DNA of 64,000 bases from an uncultured Alistipes sp. (GTDB lineage Bacteria; Bacteroidota; Bacteroidia; Bacteroidales; Rikenellaceae). The stretch is taken from contig CANQGQ010000012.1 in NCBI GenBank assembly GCA_947623305.1, positions 19,639 through 83,638 on the forward strand, written 5' to 3'. A program made the position numbers and the translations under genes. The notes under the pieces are model-generated. The model was given only the letters and a program-made list of their open reading frames with translations. It was not told the origin of the DNA and did no database searches. Below, in pieces: positions 15,175-25,038 of the stretch (the first letter of the stretch is position 1; each line of letters begins with the position of its first letter).

Positions 15175-15452
15175 CGTAAAAATCCGAATTAGGTTGAAGT
15201 GTGTATTACGCTTCTGAAAAATGCAGGTAGCTCCTCCTGCACATGCTCCCGCGACAAAGTTCGGGGATCGTCCGATCACTATCGGAACTTTCGTTCCGAT
15301 GCCAGACGCACCCGTCTCCGATCGAGCAACGGAATCGGACCCTCCGCCTCCTTTTCCCGATCGGTTCTTCCATTCTTTAGACCAAGAAAAGGCATAGAGC
15401 TAACACACGGTTAGCCCTACACCTGTTCGCCTCTGACGGCCCGCAGCCAAGG
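15175..15452 (-). other. rplL-rpoB intergenic leader with two hairpins
   Basis: This non-coding stretch holds an 8-bp perfect stem ATCGGAAC/GTTCCGAT closed by a four-base loop that reads GAAA on the transcript (15281-15300). A 6-bp stem GCTAAC/GTTAGC lies at 15399-15415. Structured rplL-rpoB spacers act as attenuators or RNase processing sites in other bacteria; a similar role is inferred here. No gene was seen. Confidence 0.45.
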
Positions 15453-15830
15453 CTACTTGAGCTCGACTTCAGCACCGGCCTCCTCGAGTTGACCTTTGAT
15501 CTGCTCGGCCTCCTCTTTGGAAACGCCCTCTTTGACAGCCTTCGGAGCGCCGTCTACGAGAGCCTTGGCATCGCCCAGCGAAAGACCAGCGATGTCCTTC
15601 ACGACTTTGATGACCTGAAGTTTAGCCTGACCTGCGTTCTTCAGTATTACGTCGAACGTCGATTTCTCAGCGGCAGCGGCTTCACCAGCGCCGGCAGCGG
15701 GAGCTGCAACGGCCACAGCGGCAGCAGCCGGTTCGATGCCATATTCCTCCTTGAGGATCTGAGCGAGTTCGTTCACCTCGGTAACTTTCAAGTTAACCAG
15801 TTCTTCAGCAAGTTTCTTTACGTCTGCCAT
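15453..15830 (-). CDS. rplL: 50S ribosomal protein L7/L12
   Basis: 125 residues. A short helical N-terminal dimerisation segment is followed by an Ala/Gly-rich hinge ([22 protein letters not shown]). The C-terminal factor-binding domain has [12 protein letters not shown] and [21 protein letters not shown]. It forms the ribosomal stalk with L10, encoded 41 nt upstream. Confidence 0.97.
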   Translation of the reverse strand: MADVKKLAEELVNLKVTEVNELAQILKEEYGIEPAAAAVAVAAPAAGAGEAAAAEKSTFDVILKNAGQAKLQVIKVVKDIAGLSLGDAKALVDGAPKAVKEGVSKEEAEQIKGQLEEAGAEVELK

Positions 15831-15871
15831 AGTTGTAGATCTTTAATTTTGTTTTTAAATTCTTGTTGTGA

Positions 15872-16396
15872 TTAGTTGTTTCTCGATTCGAGCGTCTTCA
15901 CGAGGCCCGCAATCTTTTGTCCGGCATTAGCTTGCAATGCGGAAATAACATTCTTCGCAGGAGACTGCAATAGAGCGATGAGATCGCCGATGAGTTCCTC
16001 CTTCGATTTGATGTTGCAAAGTGCGTCCAACTTGTCGTCGCCCACGTAGACGCATCCTTCAGCGAAAGCCGCTTTCAGGACGGGTTTGTCCGACTCCTTG
16101 CGGAACTCTTTGATGAGTTGCGCGGGAGCCTTCGCTACCTCGGCGAACATCACGGAGGTCGGACCCTCCAATACGTTTACCAAGTCGGCATCCGCCTTTT
16201 CCACCTTCTCCAGCGCCTTGTTCAGCAGCGTGTTTTTCACGACCACCAACTTGACGCCGTTTTCGAAGCATTTGCGACGCAGGGCAGCGGTCTGCTCGGC
16301 GTTGAGCGCCTCGATGTCGGCGACATAGAAGTGAGGATAGTTCTGGAGCTGCTGGGCAAGGCTGTCAATGACAGCCAATTTTTCTTCCTTTGTCAT
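15872..16396 (-). CDS. rplJ: 50S ribosomal protein L10
   Basis: 174 residues. The N-terminal 23S-rRNA-binding domain shows FYVADIEALNAEQTAALRRKC and KLVVVKNTLLNKAL. The C-terminal helix that anchors L7/L12 dimers ends the protein. It lies between rplA and rplL in the standard order. The 17-nt gap to rplA leaves no room for a long autoregulatory leader such as that found in E. coli. Confidence 0.97.
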   Translation of the reverse strand: MTKEEKLAVIDSLAQQLQNYPHFYVADIEALNAEQTAALRRKCFENGVKLVVVKNTLLNKALEKVEKADADLVNVLEGPTSVMFAEVAKAPAQLIKEFRKESDKPVLKAAFAEGCVYVGDDKLDALCNIKSKEELIGDLIALLQSPAKNVISALQANAGQKIAGLVKTLESRNN

Positions 16397-16413
16397 CTCT
16401 TGGTTCCTCCCTC

Positions 16414-17112
16414 TTATTTGGTTTCTACCGATTTGGAATCAATCTGCAAGCCCGGACTCATCGTGGTCGAGAGATAGATACTCTTCACATAAGAACCTTT
16501 GGCAGCAGCCGGTTTCAACTTGAAAATCATATTCAGCACCTCGTTCGCGTTGTCGGCGATCTGGTCGGCTGCGAACGAAATCTTGCCCACCGAAGTGTGG
16601 ATGATACCGAATTTGTCGACCTTGAAGTCGATTTTACCCGCCTTCACATCCTTGACGGCTTTGGCGATGTCCATCGTTACGGTACCGGTCTTGGGGTTCG
16701 GCATCAAGCCGCGGGGGCCGAGGATACGACCCAGCGCACCCACTTTGCCCATCACGTTGGGAGTGCAGATGATGACATCCACATCCGTCCAACCGGACTT
16801 GATTTTATCGACATATTCATCCAGACCGACGTAATCGGCACCTGCGGCCGTAGCTTCGGCCTCCTTTTCGGGGGTGCAGAGTACGAGCACGCGCACCGTC
16901 TTACCCGTTCCGTGAGGAAGGGTTACTACGCCGCGCACCATCTGATTGGCCTTGCGGGGATCCACGCCCAAACGCACGTCGATGTCGACCGAAGCGTCGA
17001 ATTTCGTAAACGTAATCTCCTTCAGAAGAGCGGCAGCCTCCGGGAGTTTGTAAGCCTTACCGGCTTCCACCTTAGCGTAGGCGTTTTTTTGATTTTTTGT
17101 CAACTTACTCAT
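16414..17112 (-). CDS. rplA: 50S ribosomal protein L1
   Basis: 232 residues. [23 protein letters not shown] and [20 protein letters not shown] are L1 hallmarks. The protein binds the L1 stalk of 23S rRNA. It is 9 nt downstream of rplK, in the rplKAJL order. Confidence 0.97.
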   Translation of the reverse strand: MSKLTKNQKNAYAKVEAGKAYKLPEAAALLKEITFTKFDASVDIDVRLGVDPRKANQMVRGVVTLPHGTGKTVRVLVLCTPEKEAEATAAGADYVGLDEYVDKIKSGWTDVDVIICTPNVMGKVGALGRILGPRGLMPNPKTGTVTMDIAKAVKDVKAGKIDFKVDKFGIIHTSVGKISFAADQIADNANEVLNMIFKLKPAAAKGSYVKSIYLSTTMSPGLQIDSKSVETK

Positions 17113-17121
17113 CTTCTTCGA

Positions 17122-17562
17122 TTACTGATTAGGAAATTCTCCGACAACATTGAGACCCATGCTGCGGGCGGTACCGGCAACCATCCGCATAGCCGATTCC
17201 AACGTGAAGCAGTTCATGTCCGGCATCTTGTCCTGGGCAATCTGGCGAATCTGCTCCCACGTTACCTGACCGACCTTGTCGCGGTTGGGCTGTGCGGAAC
17301 CTTTCTGCACTTTCGCTGCTTCCTTGAGCTGGATCGCTACGGGCGGCTGTTTCACGACGAAGTCGAACGACTTGTCGGCATAAACGGTGATGATGACCGG
17401 AAGAACCTTGCCACCCTTGTCTTGCGTACGGGCATTGAACTGCTTACAGAAGTCCATGATGTTGACTCCCTTGGAGCCCAATGCGGGACCTACCGGGGGC
17501 GAAGGATTGGCGGCACCACCTTTGATCTGCAATTTGATAAATGCAGCAACCTCTTTTGCCAT
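17122..17562 (-). CDS. rplK: 50S ribosomal protein L11
   Basis: 146 residues. The N-terminal motif [20 protein letters not shown] and the C-terminal rRNA-binding segment with [17 protein letters not shown] are characteristic. It is part of the GTPase-associated centre. It follows nusG by 17 nt. Confidence 0.97.
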   Translation of the reverse strand: MAKEVAAFIKLQIKGGAANPSPPVGPALGSKGVNIMDFCKQFNARTQDKGGKVLPVIITVYADKSFDFVVKQPPVAIQLKEAAKVQKGSAQPNRDKVGQVTWEQIRQIAQDKMPDMNCFTLESAMRMVAGTARSMGLNVVGEFPNQ

Positions 17563-17579
17563 AGTTTTCCTTAGGTTTG

Positions 17580-18140
17580 TTATTCTTTAACTACTTGAGT
17601 GAAACTCAACTCCATAGGAGTTTTGCGCCCGAATATCTTCACCGATACCGTGAGTTTCTTGCGCTCGTTATCGACGACCTCGATGGTACCCTGGAAGCTT
17701 GAGAAAGGACCATCGGTAACCTTGACGGTTTCGCCGACGAAGAACGGTGTTTCGTTTTCCTCTTCCGTGGCATTCATTTCATCGACTCGACCGAGGATAC
17801 GCGCGACCTCCTGTGGACGGAGAGGCGTGGCTTTCAATTGTTGACTGTCCTCCTTGGTATCGCCGAGAAAACCCAGCACGTTGGGAATATTTCGAATCAA
17901 TGTAGGAATTTTACCCACGAAAGCAGCCTCGATCAGCACGTAACCCGGATAAGAGACCTTCTCTTTCGAGATGCGTTTTCCGTTGCGGATCGTATAGACT
18001 TTCTCGGTAGGTATCAATACTTGGGAAACGTAATCCTCCAGATGACTATGACGGACTTCGGCCTCGATATACTCTTTGACCTTATTCTCCTTGCCGCCGA
18101 TCGCACGGACTACATACCACTGTTTTTCAATCTCACTCAT
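17580..18140 (-). CDS. nusG: Transcription termination/antitermination factor NusG
   Basis: 186 residues. The NGN domain starts [20 protein letters not shown] and contains PGYVLIEA. The C-terminal KOW domain shows [23 protein letters not shown]. The start MSEIEKQW at 18140 was preferred over an upstream frame extension (MIAWV...). It lies 15 nt after secE. Confidence 0.96.
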   Translation of the reverse strand: MSEIEKQWYVVRAIGGKENKVKEYIEAEVRHSHLEDYVSQVLIPTEKVYTIRNGKRISKEKVSYPGYVLIEAAFVGKIPTLIRNIPNVLGFLGDTKEDSQQLKATPLRPQEVARILGRVDEMNATEEENETPFFVGETVKVTDGPFSSFQGTIEVVDNERKKLTVSVKIFGRKTPMELSFTQVVKE

Positions 18141-18155
18141 CACCCACGCAATCAA

Positions 18156-18347
18156 TTACAAATTACCCAGCGTCTTGTAGATGAAAGCCATGATATTTTC
18201 GAACGTCAGGTCCATGGCAAGAACGATGACCGCAAAGATCACCGATGCGACCATCACGACGACCGTCGAGCTCTGAAGCTGCGGAAAGGTCGGCCAGGTT
18301 ACCTTGTTGACCAGTTCGTTATAGGATTCCTTGATGTAATTGAACAT
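18156..18347 (-). CDS. secE: Preprotein translocase subunit SecE
   Basis: 63 residues. The conserved amphipathic stretch YNELVNKVTWPTFPQLQSST precedes a single membrane span (VVVMVASVIFAVIVLAMDL). This short one-helix form is usual in Bacteroidota. It sits between tRNA-Trp and nusG. Confidence 0.95.
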   Translation of the reverse strand: MFNYIKESYNELVNKVTWPTFPQLQSSTVVVMVASVIFAVIVLAMDLTFENIMAFIYKTLGNL

Positions 18348-18367
18348 AATCGTTATTCTCTTTATTC

Positions 18368-18441
18368 TGGCAGGAGCAGAGAGATTCGAACTCCCATCAA
18401 CGGTTTTGGAGACCGCTATTCTACCCTTGAACTATGCTCCT
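18368..18441 (-). tRNA. tRNA-Trp (CCA)
   Basis: A full cloverleaf on the minus strand: acceptor AGGAGCA/TGCTCCT, T-loop TTCGAAT and anticodon loop CTCCAAA with anticodon CCA. The terminal CCA is encoded. It is located between tuf and secE, as in other Bacteroidota. Confidence 0.96.
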
Positions 18442-18514
18442 AAAATCGGGAAACAGACCTATTGATTACCGTCCGGTGCGAATAGAGGCTGTTTCCCGGG
18501 ATCGTATGGCGAAA

Positions 18515-19702
18515 TTACTTCACGATCTTCAGAATCTGACCGGCACCTACCGTACGGCCGCCTTCGCGGATAGCGAAACGCAGACCTTCGTTCAGAGCGA
18601 CCGGATAGATCAGTTTCACGGTGATGGTTACGTGGTCGCCCGGCATAACCATGTCGACGCCGTCGGGCAAATGAACCTCACCCGTTACGTCCATCGTACG
18701 CAGATAGAACTGGGGACGATAGTTGTTGTGGAACGGCGTATGACGGCCACCCTCTTCCTTTTTCAGGATGTAGACCTCGGCGGTAAACTCGGTGTGCGGC
18801 GTAATCGAACCCGGTTTAGCGACAACCATACCGCGCTTAACCTGTTTCTTGTCGATACCGCGGAGCAACAGACCTACGTTATCGCCGGCCTCGCCCTCGT
18901 CGAGCAACTTGCGGAACATCTCGACGCCGGTGCAGGTCGAAGTCAACGTCTCCTCTTCCAGACCGATGATCTCGACGGGATCGCCTACATGGATGACACC
19001 GGTTTCGATACGGCCCGTAACGACGGTACCACGACCGGTAATCGAGAACACGTCCTCGATAGGCATCAGGAACGGCTTCTCGTTCTCACGAACGGGCAGC
19101 GGAATGTAGCTATCGACAGCGTCCATCAACTCCATGATCTTCTCTTCCCACTTAGCCTCGCCGTTCAGGCCGCCGAGTGCGGAACCGCGAATGATCGGGG
19201 CGTTGTCGCCATCGTATTCGTATTTCGACAGCAGGTCGCGAACCTCCATCTCGACGAGGTCGAGCATTTCGGGATCGTCCACCATGTCGCACTTGTTCAA
19301 GAAAACGACGATACGCGGCACATTCACCTGACGAGCGAGCAGCACGTGTTCGTTGGTCTGGGGCATCGGGCCGTCGGTAGCGGCGACAACGAGGATGGCA
19401 CCGTCCATCTGAGCGGCACCGGTAACCATGTTCTTCACATAGTCGGCGTGGCCCGGGCAGTCCACGTGAGCATAGTGGCGCGTAGCCGTCTGATACTCGA
19501 CGTGCGACGTATTGATCGTGATACCGCGTTCCTTCTCTTCGGGCGCGTTGTCGATCGAGTCGAACGAACGGAGCTCCGACAGACCTTTCTTGGCCAGAAC
19601 GGTCGTGATAGCTGCGGTAAGGGTCGTCTTACCGTGGTCTACGTGGCCGATGGTACCGATATTGACATGCGGTTTCGACCGGTCGAATTTCTCTTTTGCC
19701 AT
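18515..19702 (-). CDS. tuf: Elongation factor Tu
   Basis: 395 residues. The G1 P-loop is GHVDHGKT, G3 is DCPGHADY, G4 is NKCD and G5 is GSAL. Domains II and III follow in full length. It delivers aminoacyl-tRNA to the ribosome. It is embedded in the tRNA(Thr, Tyr, Gly)-tuf-tRNA(Trp) string. Confidence 0.98.
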   Translation of the reverse strand: MAKEKFDRSKPHVNIGTIGHVDHGKTTLTAAITTVLAKKGLSELRSFDSIDNAPEEKERGITINTSHVEYQTATRHYAHVDCPGHADYVKNMVTGAAQMDGAILVVAATDGPMPQTNEHVLLARQVNVPRIVVFLNKCDMVDDPEMLDLVEMEVRDLLSKYEYDGDNAPIIRGSALGGLNGEAKWEEKIMELMDAVDSYIPLPVRENEKPFLMPIEDVFSITGRGTVVTGRIETGVIHVGDPVEIIGLEEETLTSTCTGVEMFRKLLDEGEAGDNVGLLLRGIDKKQVKRGMVVAKPGSITPHTEFTAEVYILKKEEGGRHTPFHNNYRPQFYLRTMDVTGEVHLPDGVDMVMPGDHVTITVKLIYPVALNEGLRFAIREGGRTVGAGQILKIVK

Positions 19703-19754
19703 AGCTTAGCTTAAGTTTTAAAGTTTGTAAATTATCTTGTAAATCTTTTTTCCG

Positions 19755-19827
19755 AGCGGAAGACGAGGCTCAAACTCGCGACCCTTAGCTTGGAAGGCTA
19801 ATGCTCTATCAACTGAGCTACTTCCGC
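19755..19827 (-). tRNA. tRNA-Gly (TCC)
   Basis: Acceptor GCGGAAG/CTTCCGC, D-arm AGCTCAGTTGATAGAGC, anticodon loop CTTCCAA with TCC, and T-loop TTTGAGC. CCA is not encoded. Confidence 0.95.
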
Positions 19828-19936
19828 AAAAATATACCGTATCAGAGACCGCTTTTCCTTCCTCGTCCGCGCATGCTCGTCACATCCGCGTTCCCGAGGA
19901 GTTGCGCCTCCAATCGGCATTACATCCTTTTTCGAG

Positions 19937-20019
19937 TGGGAAGTGATGGATTCGAACCACCGAAGGCGTACGCCAGCAGATTTACAGTCTGCCCCATTTG
20001 GCCACTCTGGTAACTTCCC
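19937..20019 (-). tRNA. tRNA-Tyr (GTA)
   Basis: Acceptor GGGAAGT/ACTTCCC, anticodon loop CTGTAAA with GTA, a long class II variable arm, and T-loop TTCGAAT. CCA is not encoded. 83 nt. Confidence 0.95.
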
Positions 20020-20127
20020 GTTATTATTAACTTGTCCGACTTCTAACAACCGTCGTTTTACGTCCGGCTCATCCGTCGCCGCTCACACGCCCCCCTCGCC
20101 TGCAGTTCCGGTCTCTCCGGCTTCACG

Positions 20128-20201
20128 AGCCGATGGAGGGATTCGAACCCACGACCAGCTGATTACAAATCAGCTGCTCTGGCCAACTGAGCTACATCGG
20201 C
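20128..20201 (-). tRNA. tRNA-Thr (TGT)
   Basis: Acceptor GCCGATG/CATCGGC, D-arm AGCTCAGTTGGCCAGAGC, anticodon loop TTTGTAA with TGT, and T-loop TTCGAAT. CCA is not encoded. It is the first gene of the tRNA-tuf transcription unit. Confidence 0.95.
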
Positions 20202-20221
20202 AGAACTTGACCTTGGGATTG

Positions 20222-20253
20222 CAAAAGTAGGTATAAAAAATTTATCAGCCAAA
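20222..20253 (-). promoter_or_regulatory. Promoter of the tRNA-tuf cluster
   Basis: On the minus strand, TTTG (20253-20250), a 20-nt spacer and TACTTTTG (20229-20222) match the Bacteroidota consensus exactly. Transcription would begin a few bases before tRNA-Thr. Confidence 0.8.
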
Positions 20254-20444
20254 TAAATGCGGATAAATTTTTCGTCTATTTCCACGCTTCTCAAAGAACT
20301 CCGTCGTTCCTCCGCCCTCATCTTTCGCGACGACTTCATCGGGCGGCGAAATCGGGTGCAAAGTTAAGAAAAGTTTTCAATACCGCAACAATCCGCACGA
20401 AAAATATCGCAGCCTCGCCGATTTTTCATACACTGACGCGCCTT

Positions 20445-21200
20445 TCATGGCCGACGGCGACGGAAACGGGCTTTCAGCTTGCTGCGACGATCGAGCATCA
20501 ACCGAAGAAAAATGCTGCGCAACAACGTATCGTCGAGATCGTAACCGCACACCTCGGCGTAACGTTCCATCACATAGACGAACACCTCCGTCCGATGGGT
20601 CAGCCTGCGCAGATTGAACATCCGCCGTCGCAGGGAGAGCGGCGCATCGTAAAAACGCATCCGATTGATGTCGATCAGTCGGAAACGGAGTTCGTCCGTC
20701 GCTTCATCGCGACGATACAACACGTTGTTATGATGCAAATCCAGATGTTCGATGCCCGCATCGTGCAGGCGCGCAGCATACTTTGCAAACGCATCGAGCA
20801 CCGACAGCGCTTCGGGCTCCGGAAACCGCGCCATCATCTCCGAAAGCGAACGATCGTCGACATGGAGCGTAACTAAATAACCATCAAGCAACAACCCCCG
20901 ACGATGACATTCGCACCAGGCGACCGGAACCGGCGTATCGAACCCCAGCGCCCGCAAACGCACGGCATGTTCGTAAGCCCGCTGCGCCTTGCTCCGACGC
21001 AGCCACGCATAGACGAATGCCTGAAACGGGTTGGGCTGCCGGAATCGCTTGACGACCAGGCGCAACCCTTCGATTTCGAACAATCGCACGGTATTGCGTA
21101 TCTGATAGATCAACGTGCCCTCATTCGCAGCGAAAGCCTCGGGCAGCCGTTCGACGAACGGTCGCAACCGGTCATAGACGGGATTCAAATGGATTCGCAT
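20445..21200 (-). CDS. Lipopolysaccharide core kinase (Kdo/WaaP-like)
   Basis: 251 residues with a protein-kinase-like fold. K51 in LRLVVKRF is the likely ATP-contacting lysine. EHLDLHHNNVLY holds the catalytic D154 and N159, and LIDINRMRF holds the metal-binding D177. Short kinases of this type phosphorylate Kdo or heptose in the lipopolysaccharide inner core. The start MRIHLNPVY at 21200 gives the normal family length and lies 33 nt after a TAATTTTG promoter element (21234-21241). The exact sugar acceptor is not determined. Confidence 0.78.
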   Translation of the reverse strand: MRIHLNPVYDRLRPFVERLPEAFAANEGTLIYQIRNTVRLFEIEGLRLVVKRFRQPNPFQAFVYAWLRRSKAQRAYEHAVRLRALGFDTPVPVAWCECHRRGLLLDGYLVTLHVDDRSLSEMMARFPEPEALSVLDAFAKYAARLHDAGIEHLDLHHNNVLYRRDEATDELRFRLIDINRMRFYDAPLSLRRRMFNLRRLTHRTEVFVYVMERYAEVCGYDLDDTLLRSIFLRLMLDRRSKLKARFRRRRP

Positions 21201-21315
21201 CGACAATTCAATATTGAACGATGCAAAATTACGGTTTTTCCACACCGCTGCCAGCCCGATATTCCCGTGCGATTGGTCGGAAAGTCGATAAAATCGGACG
21301 ATCGCCCCTACCGGC

Positions 21316-22257
21316 TCATTTTTCGTTCGCCGCGCGTTCCGCCTCCAACTGCGCACGCGACTTCGAACGGGTTACGAGCCACACGCCGACAAAAACGCAC
21401 ATCGCTGCGAATCCCTTCGTCGGACCGAACGTATCCAGCCCGATCGCCACGGTGAACAGCACGGCGACGATCGGCTGCACGTAATTGTACATCGAGACCA
21501 GCGTGGGACGCAGATAACGCTGTGCGATGGGCACCATCAGATAGGCCACGAAGGTCGAGCAGACGACCACGTAAGCGATCCCGCCCCACGTACTGCCCGA
21601 CAAGGAGGCGTACTCCACCCCGACCAGCGGACGCCAATAGACGATCACCGAAACGATCGCCGCGAACAGAAACATCCACTTCATGGTGGTAACGGGCGAA
21701 TATTTGACGATAGTATCGCGGAAGGCCGTGAGATAGACCGCATAGCTCATCGCACTGACAATGCAGAGAATATCGCCCTCCAGGCTCGAAGCGCGACTGC
21801 TGCCGTGCCGGCTCAAAAGCACCAACAAAACGGCGCCGACCGCTCCCAGCAGCACGCCGCCGGCTTTCAGCCACGTAATCGGTTCGCGCAAGAAGAGCAT
21901 CGCCAGCACCATCGTCAAGACCGGCACGACCGTAGCAATGATCGACGAGTCGATGGGCGAGGTCATCGACAAGCCCCACAAAAAGAGCATCTGATTGAGC
22001 TGGATGCCGAACACCGACGCGAAAAACAGCCGCACGATGTCGCGGCGCTCAACCCGTTCGCGCGGCACCCACAACGAGCAAAGCCCGAACAGCAACGCCG
22101 CGCCGACCATCCGATAAACGCTCAAAGCGAACGGATCAATTCCGTCGGGATACTCCGCCGACCGAAGCACGCTTTTGCAGATCGGGGCATTCAGGCCCCA
22201 AATGATATTCGCCAGCCACAAGGCGGCATGTCCTTTGAGTTTTCCGCTGTCCATCAT
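21316..22257 (-). CDS. EamA/DMT-family permease
   Basis: 313 residues with about ten hydrophobic spans in two EamA repeats (ALWLANIIWGLNAPICKSVL near the start, GDILCIVSAMSYAVYLTAF in the second half). The start codon overlaps the thioesterase stop as ATGA (22257-22254). A longer frame extends upstream into that gene but is not family-like. Substrate is unknown. Confidence 0.82.
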   Translation of the reverse strand: MMDSGKLKGHAALWLANIIWGLNAPICKSVLRSAEYPDGIDPFALSVYRMVGAALLFGLCSLWVPRERVERRDIVRLFFASVFGIQLNQMLFLWGLSMTSPIDSSIIATVVPVLTMVLAMLFLREPITWLKAGGVLLGAVGAVLLVLLSRHGSSRASSLEGDILCIVSAMSYAVYLTAFRDTIVKYSPVTTMKWMFLFAAIVSVIVYWRPLVGVEYASLSGSTWGGIAYVVVCSTFVAYLMVPIAQRYLRPTLVSMYNYVQPIVAVLFTVAIGLDTFGPTKGFAAMCVFVGVWLVTRSKSRAQLEAERAANEK

Positions 22258-22652
22258 TCGACCTCCGTCATTGCCCGGCGCCACTCGTCCGGCACCGGAA
22301 TCCCCTGCTGCGCCTCGAAATCGAAGGCGACCATCACCGACCGGCTTTCGCTGCACACGCATCCGCCCGCCAGAAGCCGTTGAAAAAGCGTCATGCTTTT
22401 ATTCCCGATCCGCTCGCAGGTGGTCGTAACGTGCACATCGTCGTCCATCCGGACCTGCGCCATGTAGGAGGTCGAAGTCGAAACTGTTACGATGCGCCGA
22501 ACTCCTGTCAAGACGTCGCCGCCCAATACCTTATTATAATAAGCCGTCTTGCCCACATCGAAATACATCTGCTGCGCGACGTTGTTCACATGCAGAAACG
22601 GATCGACGTCCGTGAACCGTTGTTGGATCGGGGTATCTATCGTACGTGCCAT
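22254..22652 (-). CDS. Hotdog-fold acyl-CoA thioesterase (4HBT type)
   Basis: 132 residues. RFTDVDPFLHVNNVAQQMYFD is the signature of the YbgC/4HBT hotdog family, with D15 the likely catalytic acid. It probably hydrolyses a short acyl-CoA or related thioester. It lies 12 nt after tsaC and overlaps the EamA gene by 4 nt, so these three genes probably form one operon. Confidence 0.82.
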   Translation of the reverse strand: MARTIDTPIQQRFTDVDPFLHVNNVAQQMYFDVGKTAYYNKVLGGDVLTGVRRIVTVSTSTSYMAQVRMDDDVHVTTTCERIGNKSMTLFQRLLAGGCVCSESRSVMVAFDFEAQQGIPVPDEWRRAMTEVE

Positions 22653-22664
22653 CGTTCTTATCTT

Positions 22665-23267
22665 CTATTCACGAATCACTTTCACTTCGCCGCCCTCGCC
22701 GAACGCCACGATCGACGAAGCCTTGCGCGTAGGCTTTCCCTCGAAACGCGGATCGACCACGAAATCCACCCCCTCGACGATCTCCCGCGCCACCTCCTGC
22801 AATCCCGTCGGGGTCGTCTCGCCGGTGAGGTTGGCCGACGTCGATACGATCGGACGGCCTAATCCGCGCAGCATCCGCTGACAGAATGCGTGGTCGGGCA
22901 CCCGTACGCCGAGCGTACCCTCGTCGGGAATCAGATTTTCGGCAACGCCCACAGCTCCGGGCAGAATCAAGGTCAACGGCGAGGTCGCCAGCTCCATCAC
23001 CTCGAAAGCAATGCCGGGCGCACGGTTGACATAACGTACGACCATATCGGGCGAAGCGCACAACACGAGCATCGACTTCTTGTTGACGCTGCGTTTGAGG
23101 TCGTAGATGCGCTGCACAGCAGCGGCGTTGGTCGCATCGCAGCCGAGCCCCCATACGGTATCGGTCGGATAGAGGATGATTCCGCCCGATCGAAGGATGC
23201 GCACGGCTTCGTCGGCTTCGCGGGACAGGGGCGTATCGTTCACGGATGCGGTTCTTACGGTTTTCAT
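22665..23267 (-). CDS. tsaC: L-threonylcarbamoyladenylate synthase (Sua5/YrdC/TsaC)
   Basis: 200 residues, the short form lacking the Sua5 C-terminal domain. IILYPTDTVWGLGCDA, KRSVNKKSMLVLCAS, LTLILPG, GTLGVRVPDH and PIVSTSANLTGE are the YrdC nucleotide and threonine pocket motifs. The enzyme makes the precursor for t6A in ANN-decoding tRNAs. MKTVRTASV at 23267 was taken as the start; a possible -7 element TAATTTTG lies at 23295-23302. Confidence 0.9.
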   Translation of the reverse strand: MKTVRTASVNDTPLSREADEAVRILRSGGIILYPTDTVWGLGCDATNAAAVQRIYDLKRSVNKKSMLVLCASPDMVVRYVNRAPGIAFEVMELATSPLTLILPGAVGVAENLIPDEGTLGVRVPDHAFCQRMLRGLGRPIVSTSANLTGETTPTGLQEVAREIVEGVDFVVDPRFEGKPTRKASSIVAFGEGGEVKVIRE

Positions 23268-23418
23268 GGATTCGGATCGGATTCGTTTGCGGGGCAAAAT
23301 TACAAAAGATTCGGAAACTCCGCAGGATTTTCCGTTGCGATTTATCCGAAAGCGGATCATAGGTCGCAGGCAAAACGGCAATCGAAAGAATGACGAAGCT
23401 CCGGAGCCATGAATAAAG

Positions 23419-23450
23419 GAACCGGAGCGGAATTGATTCCGCTCCGGTTC
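23419..23450 (-). terminator. Hairpin terminator after the Ser-rich small gene
   Basis: GAACCGGAGCGGAA pairs with TTCCGCTCCGGTTC around TTGA. On the minus strand it is followed by CTTTATT. Confidence 0.6.
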
Positions 23451-23490
23451 GAACTACACGACCGGAATCGGGCCATCCGGATGGATCGGC

Positions 23491-23706
23491 CTATTTCTTC
23501 GTGTATTGGTTGTGCCCTTCGGGGTTGTTGCTGCGCGAGCCGCTGCGACCCGTGCCCGAAGATTGGCTGCGGGCGGTGCCCCGACTCGAAGAGGTCGTGC
23601 AGGCCGTGCCGCGGGTGGACGATTGCGTACCGGCGTTCGAGCTCTTCGCAGCAGACTTGTTCGTCTTCGACTGCGAGCCGGTCGTCTTGTTGGTAGACTC
23701 TTTCAT
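23491..23706 (-). CDS. Small low-complexity Ser/Thr/Gly-rich protein
   Basis: 71 residues starting MKESTNKTTGSQSKTNK and ending NPEGHNQYTKK. It is almost entirely Ser, Thr, Gly, Asn and Arg, with no signal peptide or known domain. A hairpin terminator sits 40 nt downstream, which supports a real transcription unit. The function is not recognised; it may be intrinsically disordered. The opposite strand is also open here, so coding status is only moderately certain. Confidence 0.5.
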   Translation of the reverse strand: MKESTNKTTGSQSKTNKSAAKSSNAGTQSSTRGTACTTSSSRGTARSQSSGTGRSGSRSNNPEGHNQYTKK

Positions 23707-23879
23707 GGCATAAAAAAGTGTTAAGTTGAACATATCCGTCGTTCGGAGCCGTAGGCCGAGTTCCGAAACGGCCGGTCGATCGTGCATTCCCGTCAACGGA
23801 AATGCGCTGTTCGGACATGTGCAAAAGCTATACCACAAAGAGCCGCGCGACCACGGCACTCGCATCTTCCTCGCCCCTC

Positions 23880-24932
23880 TCAACGAAGATTCGCGTTGAA
23901 AAACTCCGTCAGCTTGCCGAACGGGATGACCTCCGTCCGATCGTACAAATCCGTATGATTGGCTCCGGGGATGATGAGCAACTCCTTGTTGTCGCCCGTC
24001 AGCTTACGGAAAGCATCCTCGCTGAAATAGCGCGAATGGGCCTTTTCGCCGTGAACGATCAATACGGCGCTGCGGATTTCGTCGCTGTACGCCAGGATCG
24101 GCATGTTGATGAACGACAGGGCCGACGTCTTGTTCCATCCGCCGTTGGAATTGAGCGAACGAGGATGATAGCCGCGCGGGGTTTTGTAGTAGTCGTAGTA
24201 ATCCTTGACGAACTGCGGAGCATCCTCCGGCAGCGGATCGACCACCCCGCCGGCCAGCGCATACGAACCGTTGCGGGCATCCTCGGTACGCTGGGCATTG
24301 AGCTCGCGGCGCAGTTCGTAGCGGGCATCGGCATCCATCGCATCGAAGTAGCCGTTGGCACTCACGCGGCTCATGTCGTACATCGTCGAAGCCACCGTAG
24401 CCTTGATGCGCGTGTCGATGGCCGCCGCATTGAGCGCCATGCCACCCCAGCCGCAAATACCGATGATTCCGATCCGTTCGGAATCCACATCGTCGCGCGT
24501 CGTGAGGTAATCGACCGCCGCGCAGAAGTCTTCGGTGTTGATGTCGGGCGAGGCCACATAACGCGGTTCGCCGCCGCTCTCGCCCGTGAACGAAGGATCG
24601 AAAGCGAGGGTCAGGAAACCCTGCTCGGCCATCGTCTGGGCATAGAGGCCCGAGCTCTGTTCCTTGACGGCCCCGAACGGGCCGCACACGGCGATGGCAG
24701 GCAACTTACCAGCGGCCTGCTTCGGCACATAGAGGTCAGCGGCAAGCGGAATGCCGTAACGGTTGCGAAAAACGACTTTCGCATGATTCACTCGATCGCT
24801 CTGCGGGAAGGTCTTGTCCCACTCGGTCGTCAGATTCAACTGTTCCATATTCTTTCTGTTATCGGTTTCCGTACAAGCTGCGCCCATCAGCAACAAACAG
24901 GCCGAAAAGGCCGCAATCATGATTCTGTTCAT
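23880..24932 (-). CDS. Secreted alpha/beta hydrolase with Cys nucleophile, probable lipoprotein
   Basis: 350 residues. MNRIMIAAFSACLLLMGAAC is a lipoprotein-type signal with lipobox C20. The nucleophile elbow reads GICGWGG with C160 in place of the usual Ser, as in dienelactone hydrolases. A late PGANHTDLYD supplies a plausible catalytic His. The oxyanion region CGPFGAVKEQ and FDPSFTGESGG fit this family. A TATCTTTG element lies at 24959-24966 upstream. It is divergent from the AraC-type regulator, which may control it. Substrate is unknown. Confidence 0.75.
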   Translation of the reverse strand: MNRIMIAAFSACLLLMGAACTETDNRKNMEQLNLTTEWDKTFPQSDRVNHAKVVFRNRYGIPLAADLYVPKQAAGKLPAIAVCGPFGAVKEQSSGLYAQTMAEQGFLTLAFDPSFTGESGGEPRYVASPDINTEDFCAAVDYLTTRDDVDSERIGIIGICGWGGMALNAAAIDTRIKATVASTMYDMSRVSANGYFDAMDADARYELRRELNAQRTEDARNGSYALAGGVVDPLPEDAPQFVKDYYDYYKTPRGYHPRSLNSNGGWNKTSALSFINMPILAYSDEIRSAVLIVHGEKAHSRYFSEDAFRKLTGDNKELLIIPGANHTDLYDRTEVIPFGKLTEFFNANLR

Positions 24933-25038
24933 AACTCCATCATTTAATTTTCCGAGAGCAAAGATAGCGACCTTTTCACGAAACCGGTTCACCGAATTAC
25001 GGATTGATTTATCGAAATTACGGATAGCGCGGCCATCC

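Noticed and set aside
24959..24966. Full promoter for the alpha/beta hydrolase
   Set aside because: TATCTTTG is present but no TTTG-like -33 box is found at proper spacing, so only the -7 element is mentioned.
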